Part shown: one piece after another, positions 15,733 to 23,506 of the stretch
Position numbering within the stretch: the first letter of the stretch is position 1
Layout: every line of letters begins with the position of its first letter
Origin: an uncultured Mycolicibacterium sp.
GTDB taxonomy: Bacteria > Actinomycetota > Actinomycetes > Mycobacteriales > Mycobacteriaceae
Reading direction: 5' to 3'
NCBI GenBank assembly: GCA_945957405.1
Contig: CAMFLL010000017.1
Span: 1 to 41,124 of the forward strand
DNA: 41,124 nucleotides
Program-made: the position numbers and the translations under genes
Notes under the pieces: model-generated
Told to the model about the DNA's origin: nothing
What the model saw: the letters and a program-made list of their open reading frames with translations, nothing else
The model's database searches: none

Positions 15733-16914
15733 CTACCGCGACGGCACGGTCGCCCCGATCAGGGTCTCGACGGTGCGGCGCAGGATCTCGGCGGACGCGA
15801 CCACATCGGGGATGGACACCCACTCGTCGGCGGCGTGGTAGTTACCCCCCTCGGGGCCGAACAGCACCGTCGGGATCCCGGCGCTCTGCAGCAGCGCGGC
15901 GTCGGTCCACGCGTTGAGACCCGTGATGGTGGCCCTGGTGCCGTTGACCGCTTCGGTGGCATCGGCCAGCGCGGTCAGCAGCGCCTCGTTACCTTCCCCG
16001 GTGAACGGATCGCGATCCAGCCGCACCCGCACCTCACCGGAGAACCGCGGCTCGTCTTTCTTGATCTCGTCGAAAATCGCCTCGATCTCGGCGACCCGGT
16101 CGGCCAGGGTCTCGCCGGGTTGTGTGCCGATCTCGATACCGAGCACCACCTCGTTGGGGTAGGTGGCGTAGTCGGTGCCGCCGTGGATGGTGCCGGTGTG
16201 GAACACCGTGCGGCCGTTCTTCGGATCGGGGTTTGGTGTCCAGACGGTCTTGTCGATCTTGTGCAGGCGGGTGATCACCTCGGCCATGTGCACGATCGCG
16301 TCGACGCCCTTCTCCGGCGCCGAACCGTGAGCAGGCACACCGTGCACCACGATGTCGATCCAGCCGAAACCCTGGTGCTCACTGAAAATCAGATGCGACC
16401 CTTCGGGTTCCAGCTCGATGGCGAGGTCGATCTCGTGAGCGTGGTTGGCCACCAGATGCTCGGTACCGATGCTGATGCCCTCCTCGTCGATGGCGAGCAC
16501 CACCAGCACGTTGCCGGCCAACTGCGCACCGGACCGGACGAGGTCGGCGGCGGCCAGCATGGCGGCCGCGCAGCCGCCCTTGTCGTCGGCCACGCCGAGG
16601 CCGACCATGCGGTCGCCGTCGATGACGGGCTGCAGCGCGCGCTCGACCCAGTTGGCGTACCCGACGGTGTCGCTGTGGGCGGTCAGGCAGATGGTCGGCC
16701 CTGGTGTCGAGCCGCGCAGCCAGGCAAGCACATTCGGCCGGCCCGGTTCGACCTCCTCCAGGGTGACGTCGAGGCCGGCGGCGGTCAGCCACCGCTGCAT
16801 GTATCTGGCCACCTCACCCTCGCCGGCGCCGCCCTTGATGAGCCACGGCGTCACCGAGTCGATGCGGACCATGTCCTGCAGCAGTGCGACGGTCTCTTCT
16901 CGGCTGATCGTCAT
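15733..16914 (-). CDS. M20-family metallohydrolase (ArgE/DapE/aminoacylase-like)
   Basis: A 393-residue di-zinc amidohydrolase. Metal ligands and catalytic residues are visible: His80 and Asp82 in LTAHSDTV, bridging Asp110 in GVADDKGG, general base Glu144 and Glu145 in AIDEEG, a carboxylate in ELEPEG, and the late His in NYHAADEW. The dimerisation domain begins about FGWIDIVVHGVPAHGSAPEKG. M20 enzymes cleave N-acyl or peptide amide bonds of small molecules. Placed directly after a peptide-type importer, it probably deacylates or hydrolyses the imported compound. ATG 16914 overlaps the ATPase stop (ATGA); the frame continues upstream without a better start. The exact substrate cannot be read from sequence. 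Confidence 0.9.
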   Translation of the reverse strand: MTISREETVALLQDMVRIDSVTPWLIKGGAGEGEVARYMQRWLTAAGLDVTLEEVEPGRPNVLAWLRGSTPGPTICLTAHSDTVGYANWVERALQPVIDGDRMVGLGVADDKGGCAAAMLAAADLVRSGAQLAGNVLVVLAIDEEGISIGTEHLVANHAHEIDLAIELEPEGSHLIFSEHQGFGWIDIVVHGVPAHGSAPEKGVDAIVHMAEVITRLHKIDKTVWTPNPDPKNGRTVFHTGTIHGGTDYATYPNEVVLGIEIGTQPGETLADRVAEIEAIFDEIKKDEPRFSGEVRVRLDRDPFTGEGNEALLTALADATEAVNGTRATITGLNAWTDAALLQSAGIPTVLFGPEGGNYHAADEWVSIPDVVASAEILRRTVETLIGATVPSR

Positions 16915-17933
16915 GGGGTGCTCTCCTGTTCGGTTTCGGTTGCCTGGTCTGCCGCGAAATGGCATGCCACGGCGTGATCTGCGGTGGTCGACCGCAGTCG
17001 GGGATCTTCGGTACGGCACCGGTCGGGTTGACCGAGCGCACGGTGCAGCGGGCAGCGGGGTGCGAAGCGGCACCCGGTGATGACGGCCGTCGGGTTGGGC
17101 GGCTCACCCGTCAGCAGTGGCCGCGGGCCGGTGCGCGTGCCACCGAGCCTCGGCATCACATCGACCAGCGCGCGGGTGTACGGGTGCAGGGGGTTGCCGA
17201 TGACGTCGGCGGCGGCGCCCTGTTCCACCACCCGGCCGAGGTAGAGCACGGCCACCCGGTCGGCGAACACCCCGGCCAGCGCCAGGTCGTGGGTGATGAA
17301 CAGCGTTGCGATGCCGAGTCGTTCGCGTAGGTCGAGCAGCACACGCAGCACACCGGCGCGCAGTGACACGTCGAGCATGGACACCGGTTCGTCGGCCACC
17401 AGCAGCCGAGGCTCGATGGCCAGCGCCGCCGCGATCGCGACCCGTTGACGTTGACCGCCGGAGAGTTGGAACATCCGGCGGCCGGCCACCGAGGCCGCGG
17501 GCCGCAGCCCGCACGACTCCAGTGCCGTGACCGCTGCGGCCCGCTGCGCCGTACGGTCGAGGTCGTCACGGTGGATCTTCAGGCCCGCCATGACGACGTC
17601 GAGCGCGGTCGCGTTGACGGGCAGGCTCTCGAAGGGGTCCTGGAAGATCATCTGGAACTCGCGTCGGAGTCGGCGCAGCCTGCGGCCGGTGAATCCGGTG
17701 ACGTCGACGCCCTCGATGGACACCGACCCCGACGTGACATCCTGCAACCGCATGATGGTGCGGGCGATCGTCGTCTTGCCACATCCCGATTCGCCGACCA
17801 GCGCCAGGATCTCGCGCTCCCGGATGGTGAGATCGACGCCGTCGACGGCGCGTGCGATGAGCCGGGTGCGACCATGCCGCACCGGGAAGTGCACCTGCAG
17901 GTCGCGCACCTCGGCGATGGTCGGCGCGGTCAT
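16911..17933 (-). CDS. Peptide-type ABC transporter ATPase (DppF/OppF-like) with C-terminal Cys cluster
   Basis: A 340-residue nucleotide-binding subunit. Walker A is GESGCGKTT (Lys53), the Q-loop is FQDPFESL, the signature is LSGGQRQRV, Walker B is LLVADEPVSMLD and the H-loop is FITHDLAL. The C-terminal oligo/dipeptide extension contains CRFAPRCPLHRALGQPDRC plus a later ACHF, a four-cysteine pattern. Comparable cysteines in the M. tuberculosis OppD have been found to hold an iron-sulfur cluster, which I recall as established for that protein; here it is inferred. It pairs with the ATPase at 17930-18940 to energise the two permeases. Start ATG 17933 overlaps the previous stop (ATGA). Confidence 0.92.
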   Translation of the reverse strand: MTAPTIAEVRDLQVHFPVRHGRTRLIARAVDGVDLTIREREILALVGESGCGKTTIARTIMRLQDVTSGSVSIEGVDVTGFTGRRLRRLRREFQMIFQDPFESLPVNATALDVVMAGLKIHRDDLDRTAQRAAAVTALESCGLRPAASVAGRRMFQLSGGQRQRVAIAAALAIEPRLLVADEPVSMLDVSLRAGVLRVLLDLRERLGIATLFITHDLALAGVFADRVAVLYLGRVVEQGAAADVIGNPLHPYTRALVDVMPRLGGTRTGPRPLLTGEPPNPTAVITGCRFAPRCPLHRALGQPDRCRTEDPRLRSTTADHAVACHFAADQATETEQESTP

Positions 17934-18940
17934 GTCGCCAGCTCCACGCGTTCGCCGAGCAGGTGGCAGGCGGCGGTGTGGGACGCGGTACGGGACAGGG
18001 AGTGGGGCGACGACTCCTGCACGGGACGCAGCACCGGGTCGTCGGTGTGGCACTGCGCCTCGGCCAGCACGCATCGCTCGTGGAACCGGCAACCACCCGG
18101 CGGGTGCGCGAGATCCGGTGGGCTGCCCGGTATCCCGCTGATCGCGGCGTGGCCGGCCTCGGGCCTGGGGAAGCAGTCCAGCAGCCTGCGGGTGTAGGGA
18201 TGCGCGGCGGTTCCGGACAGCACCGCAGAGGCCGGGCCGGATTCCACGATGCGGCCGGCATACATCACCGCGGCGCGGTCGCACAGCTCGCCGAGCACCG
18301 TCAGGTCGTGCGAGATGATCAACATCGCCAACCCCAGATCGTCGGCCAGGCGCCGGATCAGTTCGAGGATCTGGGCCTGGGTCATCACATCCAGGGCGGT
18401 GGTGGGTTCATCGGCGATCACCATGTCGGGATCGCAGGCCAGCGCCATGGCGATCATCGCGCGCTGTTTCATGCCACCGGAGAACTGGTGGGGATAGTCG
18501 GCGGCCCGCCCCGGTGCGATCCCCACCGACGCGAGCAGTTCGCGCACCCGGTCCCGGACGGCGCGCCGGGAACGGTCCGGATGGTGGGCGTGGATGGCCT
18601 CGGCGATCTGAGCCCCCATCGTCATCACGGGGTTGAAGCCGTTCATGGCTCCCTGGAACACGATCGACAACCGGCGCCAGCGCAGCTTCTGCAGGTGGTC
18701 CTCGTCGGCGGTCAGCAGGTCGACGTCGCCGAAGCGCAGCGATGCCGCGCCGACCTCGGTGCCACGGGGCAGCAGGCGCGCCACAGCGAGCGCCAATGTG
18801 CTCTTACCGCAGCCCGATTCGCCCGCCAGGCCCACCACTTCACCTGGATCGACGTCCAGGTCGACGCCGTCGACGGCGCGCACGGTGTCGGCACCGGCGT
18901 GGTAGGTGACGCTCAGGTCGCGGATCTGAAGCAGTGTCAT
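17930..18940 (-). CDS. Peptide-type ABC transporter ATPase (DppD/OppD-like) with C-terminal Cys cluster
   Basis: A 336-residue ATPase, partner of the one at 16911. Walker A is AGESGCGKST, the Q-loop FQGAMNGFNPV, the signature FSGGMKQRA, Walker [13 protein letters not shown] and the H-loop IISHDLTV, all typical of the D subunit. The C-terminal extension has GGCRFHERCVLAEAQC and a final AACHLL, again four cysteines. The start ATG 18940 overlaps the permease stop (ATGA), showing translational coupling along the whole transporter. A longer frame upstream overlaps the permease gene and was rejected. Confidence 0.92.
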   Translation of the reverse strand: MTLLQIRDLSVTYHAGADTVRAVDGVDLDVDPGEVVGLAGESGCGKSTLALAVARLLPRGTEVGAASLRFGDVDLLTADEDHLQKLRWRRLSIVFQGAMNGFNPVMTMGAQIAEAIHAHHPDRSRRAVRDRVRELLASVGIAPGRAADYPHQFSGGMKQRAMIAMALACDPDMVIADEPTTALDVMTQAQILELIRRLADDLGLAMLIISHDLTVLGELCDRAAVMYAGRIVESGPASAVLSGTAAHPYTRRLLDCFPRPEAGHAAISGIPGSPPDLAHPPGGCRFHERCVLAEAQCHTDDPVLRPVQESSPHSLSRTASHTAACHLLGERVELAT

Positions 18941-19845
18941 TGCACCGCCGCCAGTTTGGGGTTGAGGATGCGTTCCAGGCTCTGGCCCACCATCGAGAAG
19001 GCCAGCACCACCACCACGATCCCGATACCGGGTGGCAGGAAATACCACCAGTACCCATTGCCCACCGCGCCGGAGACGAAGGCGTTGTGCAGGATCTGGC
19101 CCCACGAGGTGCGGGACGGATCACCGAGTCCGAGGAACGACAGGGTGGCCTCGGCGAGGATGGAGCCCGCGATCACCAGAACCGCATTGGCGATCACCAG
19201 TGCCAGGACGCCGGGCAGGATCAGCTGCCACAGGATGGCAGGTGAGGTCAGGCCGACCGTACGGGCGCGCGCCACCACCTCGCGTTCCCGCAGGGCCAGC
19301 GCCTGGGACCGGACGATGCGCGCGGTGCTGGGCCAGCTGGTGATCGCGATGACGAAGACGATCATCGGCAGGCTCTGGCCCACGATCGCCCCGAGCGCGA
19401 TCATCAACGGAAGGCTGGGCAGCACCAGGAAGAAATCGGTGATGCGCATCAGCACGGCATCGACGACGCCGGTGAACCAGCCGGCCAGCACACCGACGAT
19501 GGTGCCGATCAGAACGGTGAAAAGTGTGGCGGCCAGCCCGATCTGCAGTGACACCGAGGTACCGGCGAGCACCTGCCGGAAGATGTCGCGGCCCAGCTCA
19601 TCGGTGCCCAGCCAGTGGGCGGTGGTGGGGCCCTGCAGGATCCCGGCCCGCGAGTCGGCCACCGCCCCCCGGTCGAACGGCGCCAGCAGCGGACCCGCCA
19701 CCGCGATGACCACCACCGCGGCAGCCATCAGGAGGCCGACGCGGCCCATGCGGTCGTGCCAGAGTTCGCGCGCCGCCGCGCGCCAACCGGTGGTGACCGG
19801 CAGCGCGGGCTGCGCCGGATCGGGGAGTGGTTCGAAGGTGCTCAT
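18937..19845 (-). CDS. Peptide-type ABC transporter permease (DppC-like)
   Basis: A 302-residue inner-membrane permease with about six helices. The N-terminal DppC/OppC signature includes a first membrane helix (VGLLMAAAVVVIAVAGPLLA), then HWLGTDELGRDIFRQVLAG. The EAA coupling loop is ARARTVGLTSPAILWQLILP, which contacts the ATPases. The C terminus resembles related permeases (FLGLGDPSRTSWGQIL, SLERILNPK). ATG 19845 overlaps the stop of the partner permease (ATGA). It forms a heterodimer with the product of 19842-20810. Confidence 0.92.
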   Translation of the reverse strand: MSTFEPLPDPAQPALPVTTGWRAAARELWHDRMGRVGLLMAAAVVVIAVAGPLLAPFDRGAVADSRAGILQGPTTAHWLGTDELGRDIFRQVLAGTSVSLQIGLAATLFTVLIGTIVGVLAGWFTGVVDAVLMRITDFFLVLPSLPLMIALGAIVGQSLPMIVFVIAITSWPSTARIVRSQALALREREVVARARTVGLTSPAILWQLILPGVLALVIANAVLVIAGSILAEATLSFLGLGDPSRTSWGQILHNAFVSGAVGNGYWWYFLPPGIGIVVVVLAFSMVGQSLERILNPKLAAVQ

Positions 19846-20810
19846 GTCAACCGCACCCGGGGATCGAGCCGACGGTAGATCACGTCGCTCGCGAAGTTGG
19901 CCAGCACCACCACCACCGCGAAGATCAGGAAACAGGCCTCCATGACGGGGTAGTCGCGCCGCACCACCGACAGGTAGATCAGCTGACCCATCCCCGGCCA
20001 GGAGAACACCGTCTCCACCTGGATGGTGCCGCCCACCAGTGCGCTGGCGTACAACGTCGTGGCGGTGACCACCGGGAGCAGGGCGTTGCGCACGCCGTGC
20101 CGCCAGAGCACGCGACGGGGACTGAGCCCCTTGGCGCGCGCGGTGGTCATGTAGTCCTCCGACAGGGTGGCCAGCAGTGAGCTCCGGGTGATCAGCACGA
20201 ACTGCGCGATGTCGACGAGCACCATCGCCAGCGTTGGTAACACCAGGTGCCGGGCCAGGTCGGAGATTTCGCTGAAGATCGTGGGATACAGGGCATCTGC
20301 GGTGTACATACCTGCGATCGGCAGCCAGCCGAGCACCACCGCGAACACGAAGATCATCAGCATGCCCACCCAGAACGTCGGCAGACTCCAGAACACCAGC
20401 GATCCGATGACCAGGCCGCCGTCGGTGCGCGTACCGCGGCGTGATGCCGCATAGACCCCGATCAGGATGCCCAGGACCACCACCAGCACCGTCGACACGG
20501 TGACCAGGATCATGGTGTTGCCGAGCGCTTTGAGCACAATGGGTCCGACCGGCGCCGAATACGTGTAGGAGTAACCGAGGTCGCCGTGCGCCAGATTGCC
20601 GACATAGGTGATGAACTGGTGCGTCAGTGACCGGTCGAATCCGTAGTACGCGCGCAACCGTTCGACCGCGGCCGCGTCGAGGTGTTGGCCGCGGGCGATG
20701 TGGGTGACCGGATCTCCCGGCATCAGATGGAAGATCACGAAGTTGGTGGCGAGTACGGCGATCAGCGTCAGCACAAGGTAGATGAGTTTCTGTCCGAGGT
20801 AACGCAGCAT
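19842..20810 (-). CDS. Peptide-type ABC transporter permease (DppB-like)
   Basis: A 322-residue permease with about six helices, beginning MLRYLGQKLIYLVLTLIAVL, the standard DppB/OppB start. GDPVTHIARGQHLDAAAVERL and YYGFDRSLTHQFITYVGNL are the family's periplasmic segment. The EAA loop is TTARAKGLSPRRVLWRHGVR. It follows the binding-protein gene by 18 bases with no terminator, and its stop is coupled to the next permease. The role is import of the solute delivered by the lipoprotein at 20829. Confidence 0.92.
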   Translation of the reverse strand: MLRYLGQKLIYLVLTLIAVLATNFVIFHLMPGDPVTHIARGQHLDAAAVERLRAYYGFDRSLTHQFITYVGNLAHGDLGYSYTYSAPVGPIVLKALGNTMILVTVSTVLVVVLGILIGVYAASRRGTRTDGGLVIGSLVFWSLPTFWVGMLMIFVFAVVLGWLPIAGMYTADALYPTIFSEISDLARHLVLPTLAMVLVDIAQFVLITRSSLLATLSEDYMTTARAKGLSPRRVLWRHGVRNALLPVVTATTLYASALVGGTIQVETVFSWPGMGQLIYLSVVRRDYPVMEACFLIFAVVVVLANFASDVIYRRLDPRVRLT

Positions 20811-20828
20811 GGATGTGCGGCCAGAACC

Positions 20829-22466
20829 TCAGGCCGGTTTGACGTCGAGGTAGTTGACGCGCGGGAAGTTGAGGATCATGCCCCCGGTGATCGGCTTCCA
20901 GTCCGTCCAGGTGTTCGAGCGCGTGGCCGTCAGCTTCTTCTGGTACCACATCACGATGTACGGGCACGCCGCGTAGTGCAGGGCCTGCATCTCCTGCACC
21001 AGCTTGACGCGCGCCGCCTTGTCGGTGGTGGTGGACTGCTGGTTGTAGAGCTCGTCGTAGCGGGGATCGGTCCAGTAGGTGTCGTTGTTGCCGCCGATCT
21101 GGTCGGTGGTCGCGATGCCCAGCAGATACGACGGGTCATACAGGGCCGAGTCCCAGCCCCAGACCATGATGTCGAAGTCGGGCCCGTCGGCGTTGAACAC
21201 CGTGGCGCCCATGCTGTCGGCGTCGGTGGTCGACAGTTTCAGGTTGACCCCGACGGCCTTGGCGGCGGTGACGAACAGTTGCGCGGCCTTGACGTCGACC
21301 GCGGTGTCTGCGATCACCAGGATCCGGAAATCAAGGGGCGCACCGTCTTTGGACAGTCTGGTGCCGTCAGGATTGCGTGCGGTGTACCCGGCCTGATCCA
21401 GCAGCGTGTTGGCCTTGGCGGGGTTGTTGTCGAGGACCGCGTCGGGGCCCGGGGCGAAATGAAAGTCGCCGAATGCCGGCGGCAGCAGGTCTGCGCCGGG
21501 TTGACCGTATCCGGCCAGCGCCAGTTCGACGAGCTGCTGGCGGCTGACCGCACACGACAGTGCCTGGCGGACGGTCTGGTCCAGCAGCAGCTTGTTCCCC
21601 TTGGAGTTCGCCTCGGTCGAACAGTTGAACCCGATCATGTGGAACGAGAACGATTCGAGTTCTTCGGGTTTGACGTCGGCAGCGTCCTTGAGGCCGCCGT
21701 AGATGGTCGGCGGGATCTCCGCGACGATGTCGACGTCACCGGTCTTGAGTGCCTGCGTGACGATGTCGTCACTGCCGAACTTGGTCCAGGTGACCTTCTG
21801 GGCGGCGGGTTTGGTGCCCCACCAGTCGTCGTTGCGGACGACGGTGGCCACGCTGCCCTTGTTCCAGGAGTCGTACTTGAACGGTCCGGTGCCGACCGGT
21901 TTGTCGTTGGCGAAGTTGGGCAGGTCGTCCTTGGAGATGGGCTCCCACAGGTGTTTCGGCGCGATCGGCATGATGACCGCCGGATCGAGCGTCTGCGGCT
22001 GGGAGTAGGTGAGCCGGACCTGGTTGTCGCCGACCTTGGTGACGTCGGTGAGTTCCTTGAAGTAGGCGCCGTAGGTGCCGTAGTCGTTGTCGCGGACCAT
22101 CAGGAAGGTGAAGACGACGTCGTCGGCGGTGAAATCGGTGCCGTCCTGCCATTTGACGCCGTCGCGCAGCGTGTAGGTGAACGTCTTACCGTCACTGACA
22201 TCGACTTTGGTGGCCAGCGATGGCTGGATGTTGAGGTCGGCGTCGTAGTCCATCAGCTTGTCGTAGATCAGCTGCAGCACGTCGTAGGACTGCGTGGAGA
22301 ACGCCGTGAACGGGTTCAGCGAGTCGATGTCGGTGGTGGACCCGACCCGCAGCACTGTGCTCGTGGCGGTCTCGGGCGCGCAGGCGGCCAGCGCTGCCGC
22401 ACCGCCGAGCGCAAGGGTGACCACCGCAGACGTCCGGAAGAACGTCCGCCGATCCATTTCCACCAT
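20829..22466 (-). CDS. Solute-binding lipoprotein, family 5 (DppA/OppA-like), Tat-type signal
   Basis: A 545-residue extracytoplasmic binding protein. The signal peptide has a twin-arginine pattern (DRRTFFRTS, Arg6-Arg7) and ends with a lipobox LAAC (Cys29), so it is probably a Tat-exported lipoprotein. The family-5 body shows STTDIDSLNPF, LRDGVKWQDGTDFTADDVVF, KPVGTGPFKYDSWNKG, and TVRQALSCAVSRQQLVELAL. ATG 22466 has a GGAGAT ribosome binding site 4 nt upstream; the frame extends 11 codons further but into the operator. It is the first gene of the minus-strand operon, and a perfect 16-bp palindrome lies 21 bases upstream of its start. The ligand could be a peptide, an N-acyl amino sugar, a glycoconjugate or an opine-like compound. 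Confidence 0.92.
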   Translation of the reverse strand: MVEMDRRTFFRTSAVVTLALGGAAALAACAPETATSTVLRVGSTTDIDSLNPFTAFSTQSYDVLQLIYDKLMDYDADLNIQPSLATKVDVSDGKTFTYTLRDGVKWQDGTDFTADDVVFTFLMVRDNDYGTYGAYFKELTDVTKVGDNQVRLTYSQPQTLDPAVIMPIAPKHLWEPISKDDLPNFANDKPVGTGPFKYDSWNKGSVATVVRNDDWWGTKPAAQKVTWTKFGSDDIVTQALKTGDVDIVAEIPPTIYGGLKDAADVKPEELESFSFHMIGFNCSTEANSKGNKLLLDQTVRQALSCAVSRQQLVELALAGYGQPGADLLPPAFGDFHFAPGPDAVLDNNPAKANTLLDQAGYTARNPDGTRLSKDGAPLDFRILVIADTAVDVKAAQLFVTAAKAVGVNLKLSTTDADSMGATVFNADGPDFDIMVWGWDSALYDPSYLLGIATTDQIGGNNDTYWTDPRYDELYNQQSTTTDKAARVKLVQEMQALHYAACPYIVMWYQKKLTATRSNTWTDWKPITGGMILNFPRVNYLDVKPA

Positions 22467-22486
22467 TGATATCTCCTTCCCCGGCC

Positions 22487-22502
22487 ACTGTGTATACACA
22501 GT
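22487..22502. promoter_or_regulatory. 16-bp palindrome, putative GntR/HutC operator
   Basis: ACTGTGTATACACAGT is a perfect palindrome containing GTGTATAC, which fits the HutC-type GntR half-site pattern GT-N-TA-N-AC. It lies between the divergent regulator gene (ATG 22656) and the binding-protein gene (ATG 22466), 21 bases before the latter. A minus-strand TACTGT hexamer overlaps its edge (22503-22498), so binding should repress the transporter operon. Confidence 0.72.
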
Positions 22503-22512
22503 ATTGTGAGTG

Positions 22513-22530
22513 TGACGTGTTTTCGCGTCA
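22513..22530. promoter_or_regulatory. 7-4-7 inverted repeat in the regulator-operon intergenic region
   Basis: TGACGTG, TTTT, CGCGTCA: 7-base arms with one mismatch around TTTT, 10 bases from the 16-bp palindrome. It may be a second regulatory site or part of the promoter. Its sequence does not match the GntR site, so its role is open. Confidence 0.35.
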
Positions 22531-22655
22531 TATCGAACGCGTTTCGGGAAAATTTCGTAACCTGTGCAGGTCAGGAGTTATAGGACCGAGCTGCATAGTT
22601 AGTATGCTCAGTTCGGGGGCACGAGGTTCGTCGGCACTGCGACCGGGAGGGCGTG

Positions 22656-23492
22656 ATGGCAGAAGCCAAGGGCAGCGCGGCGGCCTCGAATGACCGCAAG
22701 TTGCGATATCAGCAGGTGCAGGAGCTGGTGCTCAGCATTGTCGCCGAGCAGGGCCTGCAGCCCGGCGACCGTCTCCCGTCGACCACCGAACTCGCCGAGA
22801 TCGCCGATGTCAGCACCATCTCGGTGCGCCGCGCGCTTGACGAACTGGAACGGGACGGCCGGATCCGCAGGCATCAGGGACTGGGCACCTTCGTCGCCGA
22901 ACCACGCATCGCCAGCGATCCCACGCGTCCCGGTGAACTGCTGCAGACGCTCATCGACAGCGTGGGCAGGCCGACGACGGTCACCACCGCGCTCATCACG
23001 GTCTCGGTGGGACTGCCGAGTTCCACCATCGCCAGCGCACTGGGCGTCGACGCGGGCCAGCCCGTCTGGGACATCTGGCGCCGGCGCAGCATCGAGGGCA
23101 CGGACGGCAACGCCGACCGTATCCTCGAACGCGCCGTGCTGCCGCTGAGCCGCGTGCCCGCCATCGACCGCGACGCGCTGGCCAAGGGCGAGTCCCTGTA
23201 CCGCTTCCTCGAACGGCGCTACGGCCTCACCGACGAGTACACCGAGCAGGCCTTCGAGGTGGACACCCCGAACGGCTGGGAGGCCGAGCAGCTGGCACTG
23301 GGGCAGGGCCATCCCGTAGTGCGGATCCGGGGAGTCAGCTTCGACAGCGCGGGATACGCCTTCGACTGCTTCGAACAGTGCTATCGCGCAACCAAGTTCA
23401 CGTTCTACACATCCGGTCAGACCCGGCACCGGATTCTGGGCCCCACCGAACTGTCGAACTGGTCGGTGTCACCGCTGGCCGACCCTGAATAG
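22656..23492 (+). CDS. GntR-family regulator with UTRA domain (HutC subfamily)
   Basis: A 278-residue repressor. The winged helix (about 15-82) has GLQPGDRLPSTTELAEIADV, ISVRRALDELERDGRIRR and the wing HQGLGTFVAE. The C-terminal UTRA ligand-binding domain follows (VWDIWRRRS, ERAVLPLSRVPA, SLYRFLERRYG, VVRIRGVSFD). The UTRA ligand is usually the imported substrate or its phosphorylated product. ATG 22656 has a GGGAGG ribosome binding site 5 nt upstream; a GTG one codon earlier is possible. It is divergent from the transporter operon, which is preceded by a matching palindrome, so it most likely represses that operon until substrate appears. A TATGCT hexamer at 22603-22608 may be its own -10. 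Confidence 0.92.
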   Translation: MAEAKGSAAASNDRKLRYQQVQELVLSIVAEQGLQPGDRLPSTTELAEIADVSTISVRRALDELERDGRIRRHQGLGTFVAEPRIASDPTRPGELLQTLIDSVGRPTTVTTALITVSVGLPSSTIASALGVDAGQPVWDIWRRRSIEGTDGNADRILERAVLPLSRVPAIDRDALAKGESLYRFLERRYGLTDEYTEQAFEVDTPNGWEAEQLALGQGHPVVRIRGVSFDSAGYAFDCFEQCYRATKFTFYTSGQTRHRILGPTELSNWSVSPLADPE

Positions 23493-23506
23493 CGCCCGCA
23501 GTGCTC

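Noticed and set aside
17963..22469. Two plus-strand frames (660 and 595 codons) over the first importer
   Set aside because: Both are antisense to well-recognised ATPase, permease and binding-protein genes and have no motifs.
22466..22499. Upstream start for the binding protein at 22499
   Set aside because: It would start inside the palindrome and add a non-signal-like leader; the ATG at 22466 has a good ribosome binding site.
22560..22571. ACCTG-TG-CAGGT short inverted repeat
   Set aside because: Small and common by chance; no relation to the GntR site or other evidence of function.
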